A DNA stretch of 35,202 nucleotides from Gammaproteobacteria bacterium (GTDB lineage: Bacteria; Pseudomonadota; Gammaproteobacteria; Burkholderiales; Gallionellaceae), in assembly GCA_018819205.1 (NCBI GenBank), contig JAHJQE010000034.1, positions 1-35,202 of the forward strand, given 5' to 3'. This document shows positions 35,056-35,202 of this stretch, piece by piece. Below the pieces are notes generated by a model that did no database searches, was not told the DNA's origin, and saw nothing but the letters and a program-made list of their open reading frames with translations. The position numbers and the translations under genes were made by a program. How positions within the stretch are numbered: position 1 is the first letter of the stretch; each line of letters opens with the position of its first letter.

Positions 35056-35202
35056 GTAAACTGCATATTCTATGACCACCTGACCGCCCATTTCAAACCA
35101 ATAAAATCAAATAGGGCGGCATCGCATAAAGTTTTTGACCGCCCGCTATGAGCACCGTAGCGGAAGAGCATTACTTGAAGAGCGAACTTCCGCTTTGGCC
35201 GA
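35056..35202. other. Downstream spacer with inverted and direct repeats
   Basis: The 147 nt after the Kelch gene hold no gene. An imperfect hairpin CCGCCCATTT (35084-35093) / AAATAGGGCGG (35109-35119) with one bulged A could terminate transcription, although no T-run follows directly. TGACCGCCC is repeated directly at 35081 and 35136. GCGGAAG (35160-35166) is complementary to CTTCCGC (35187-35193). The window ends inside the flanking inverted repeat. Confidence 0.6.

Larger units (their letters stand above)
32354..35202. repeat. 13-bp inverted repeat flanking the Kelch gene
   Basis: TCGGCCAAAGCGG at 32354-32366 has an exact inverted copy CCGCTTTGGCCGA at 35190-35202, the last bases of the window. 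The pair brackets the AT-richer Kelch gene. The repeat may extend beyond the window edge on the right; on the left the next bases differ (CC versus AA). Confidence 0.6.

Overview
The window reads as a stretch of chromosome from a betaproteobacterium. The gene order, the EarP-type EF-P modification gene, the pilE-fimT-pilVWX-pilY1 cluster beside ribF-ileS-lspA-ispH, and the moderately high GC content suggest the Nitrosomonadales/Gallionellaceae neighbourhood. That placement is an inference from protein resemblance and synteny; there is no rRNA to confirm it. Most of the window is conserved core genome, tightly packed with many 4-20 nt gene overlaps. One stretch at the right end (about 32.35-35.2 kb) looks accessory.

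Layout. (1) 1-6067, minus strand: a MacA-like adaptor, a LolD/MacB-type ATPase and two separate MacB/FtsX-type permeases, then rlmJ (23S rRNA methyltransferase) and the 5' part of earP (EF-P arginine rhamnosyltransferase), cut by the window edge. A tRNA-Thr(CGU) gene with a near-consensus promoter sits just upstream of the adaptor on the same strand. (2) 6228-7262: thiO, divergent from (3) 7378-15693, a type IV pilus minor-pilin operon ending in a large PilY1 (1712 aa). (4) A strong bidirectional terminator, then the minus-strand housekeeping operon ribF-ileS-lspA-ispH (15766-20850). (5) 20908-21671: two adjacent, probably translationally coupled bacteriohemerythrins, the second lacking one iron-ligand histidine. 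(6) 21668-25007, minus strand: a ZIP metal permease, a CDF metal exporter, rimO and a YkgJ-type cysteine-cluster protein, overlapping or nearly so. (7) 25053-26615: an MFS (MHS-type) transporter with a periplasmic insert of about 95 residues. (8) 26781-29268: an LpoB-like lipoprotein, a COG3014-like lipoprotein and a YcfL-like lipoprotein. (9) 29276-30995, minus strand: rluD and pgeF, head to head with (10) bamD and a zinc-ribbon NUDIX hydrolase (30994-32350). (11) 32351-35202: a 356-nt gene-free spacer, then an AT-richer gene for a lipoprotein with 14 Kelch-like repeats, bounded by a 13-bp inverted repeat.

Themes: envelope assembly and maintenance (BamD, LspA, LpoB-like, PgeF), surface motility and adhesion (type IV pilus tip proteins), translation (IleS, RlmJ, RimO, EarP, RluD, tRNA-Thr) and metal/oxygen handling (hemerythrins, ZIP, CDF, YkgJ). 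I do not see a phage, transposase, CRISPR array or recognisable defence system. The most unusual items are the PilY1 insertion with a duplicated module inside its von Willebrand A domain, the degenerate second hemerythrin, the Kelch lipoprotein island, and the tRNA-to-exporter arrangement.
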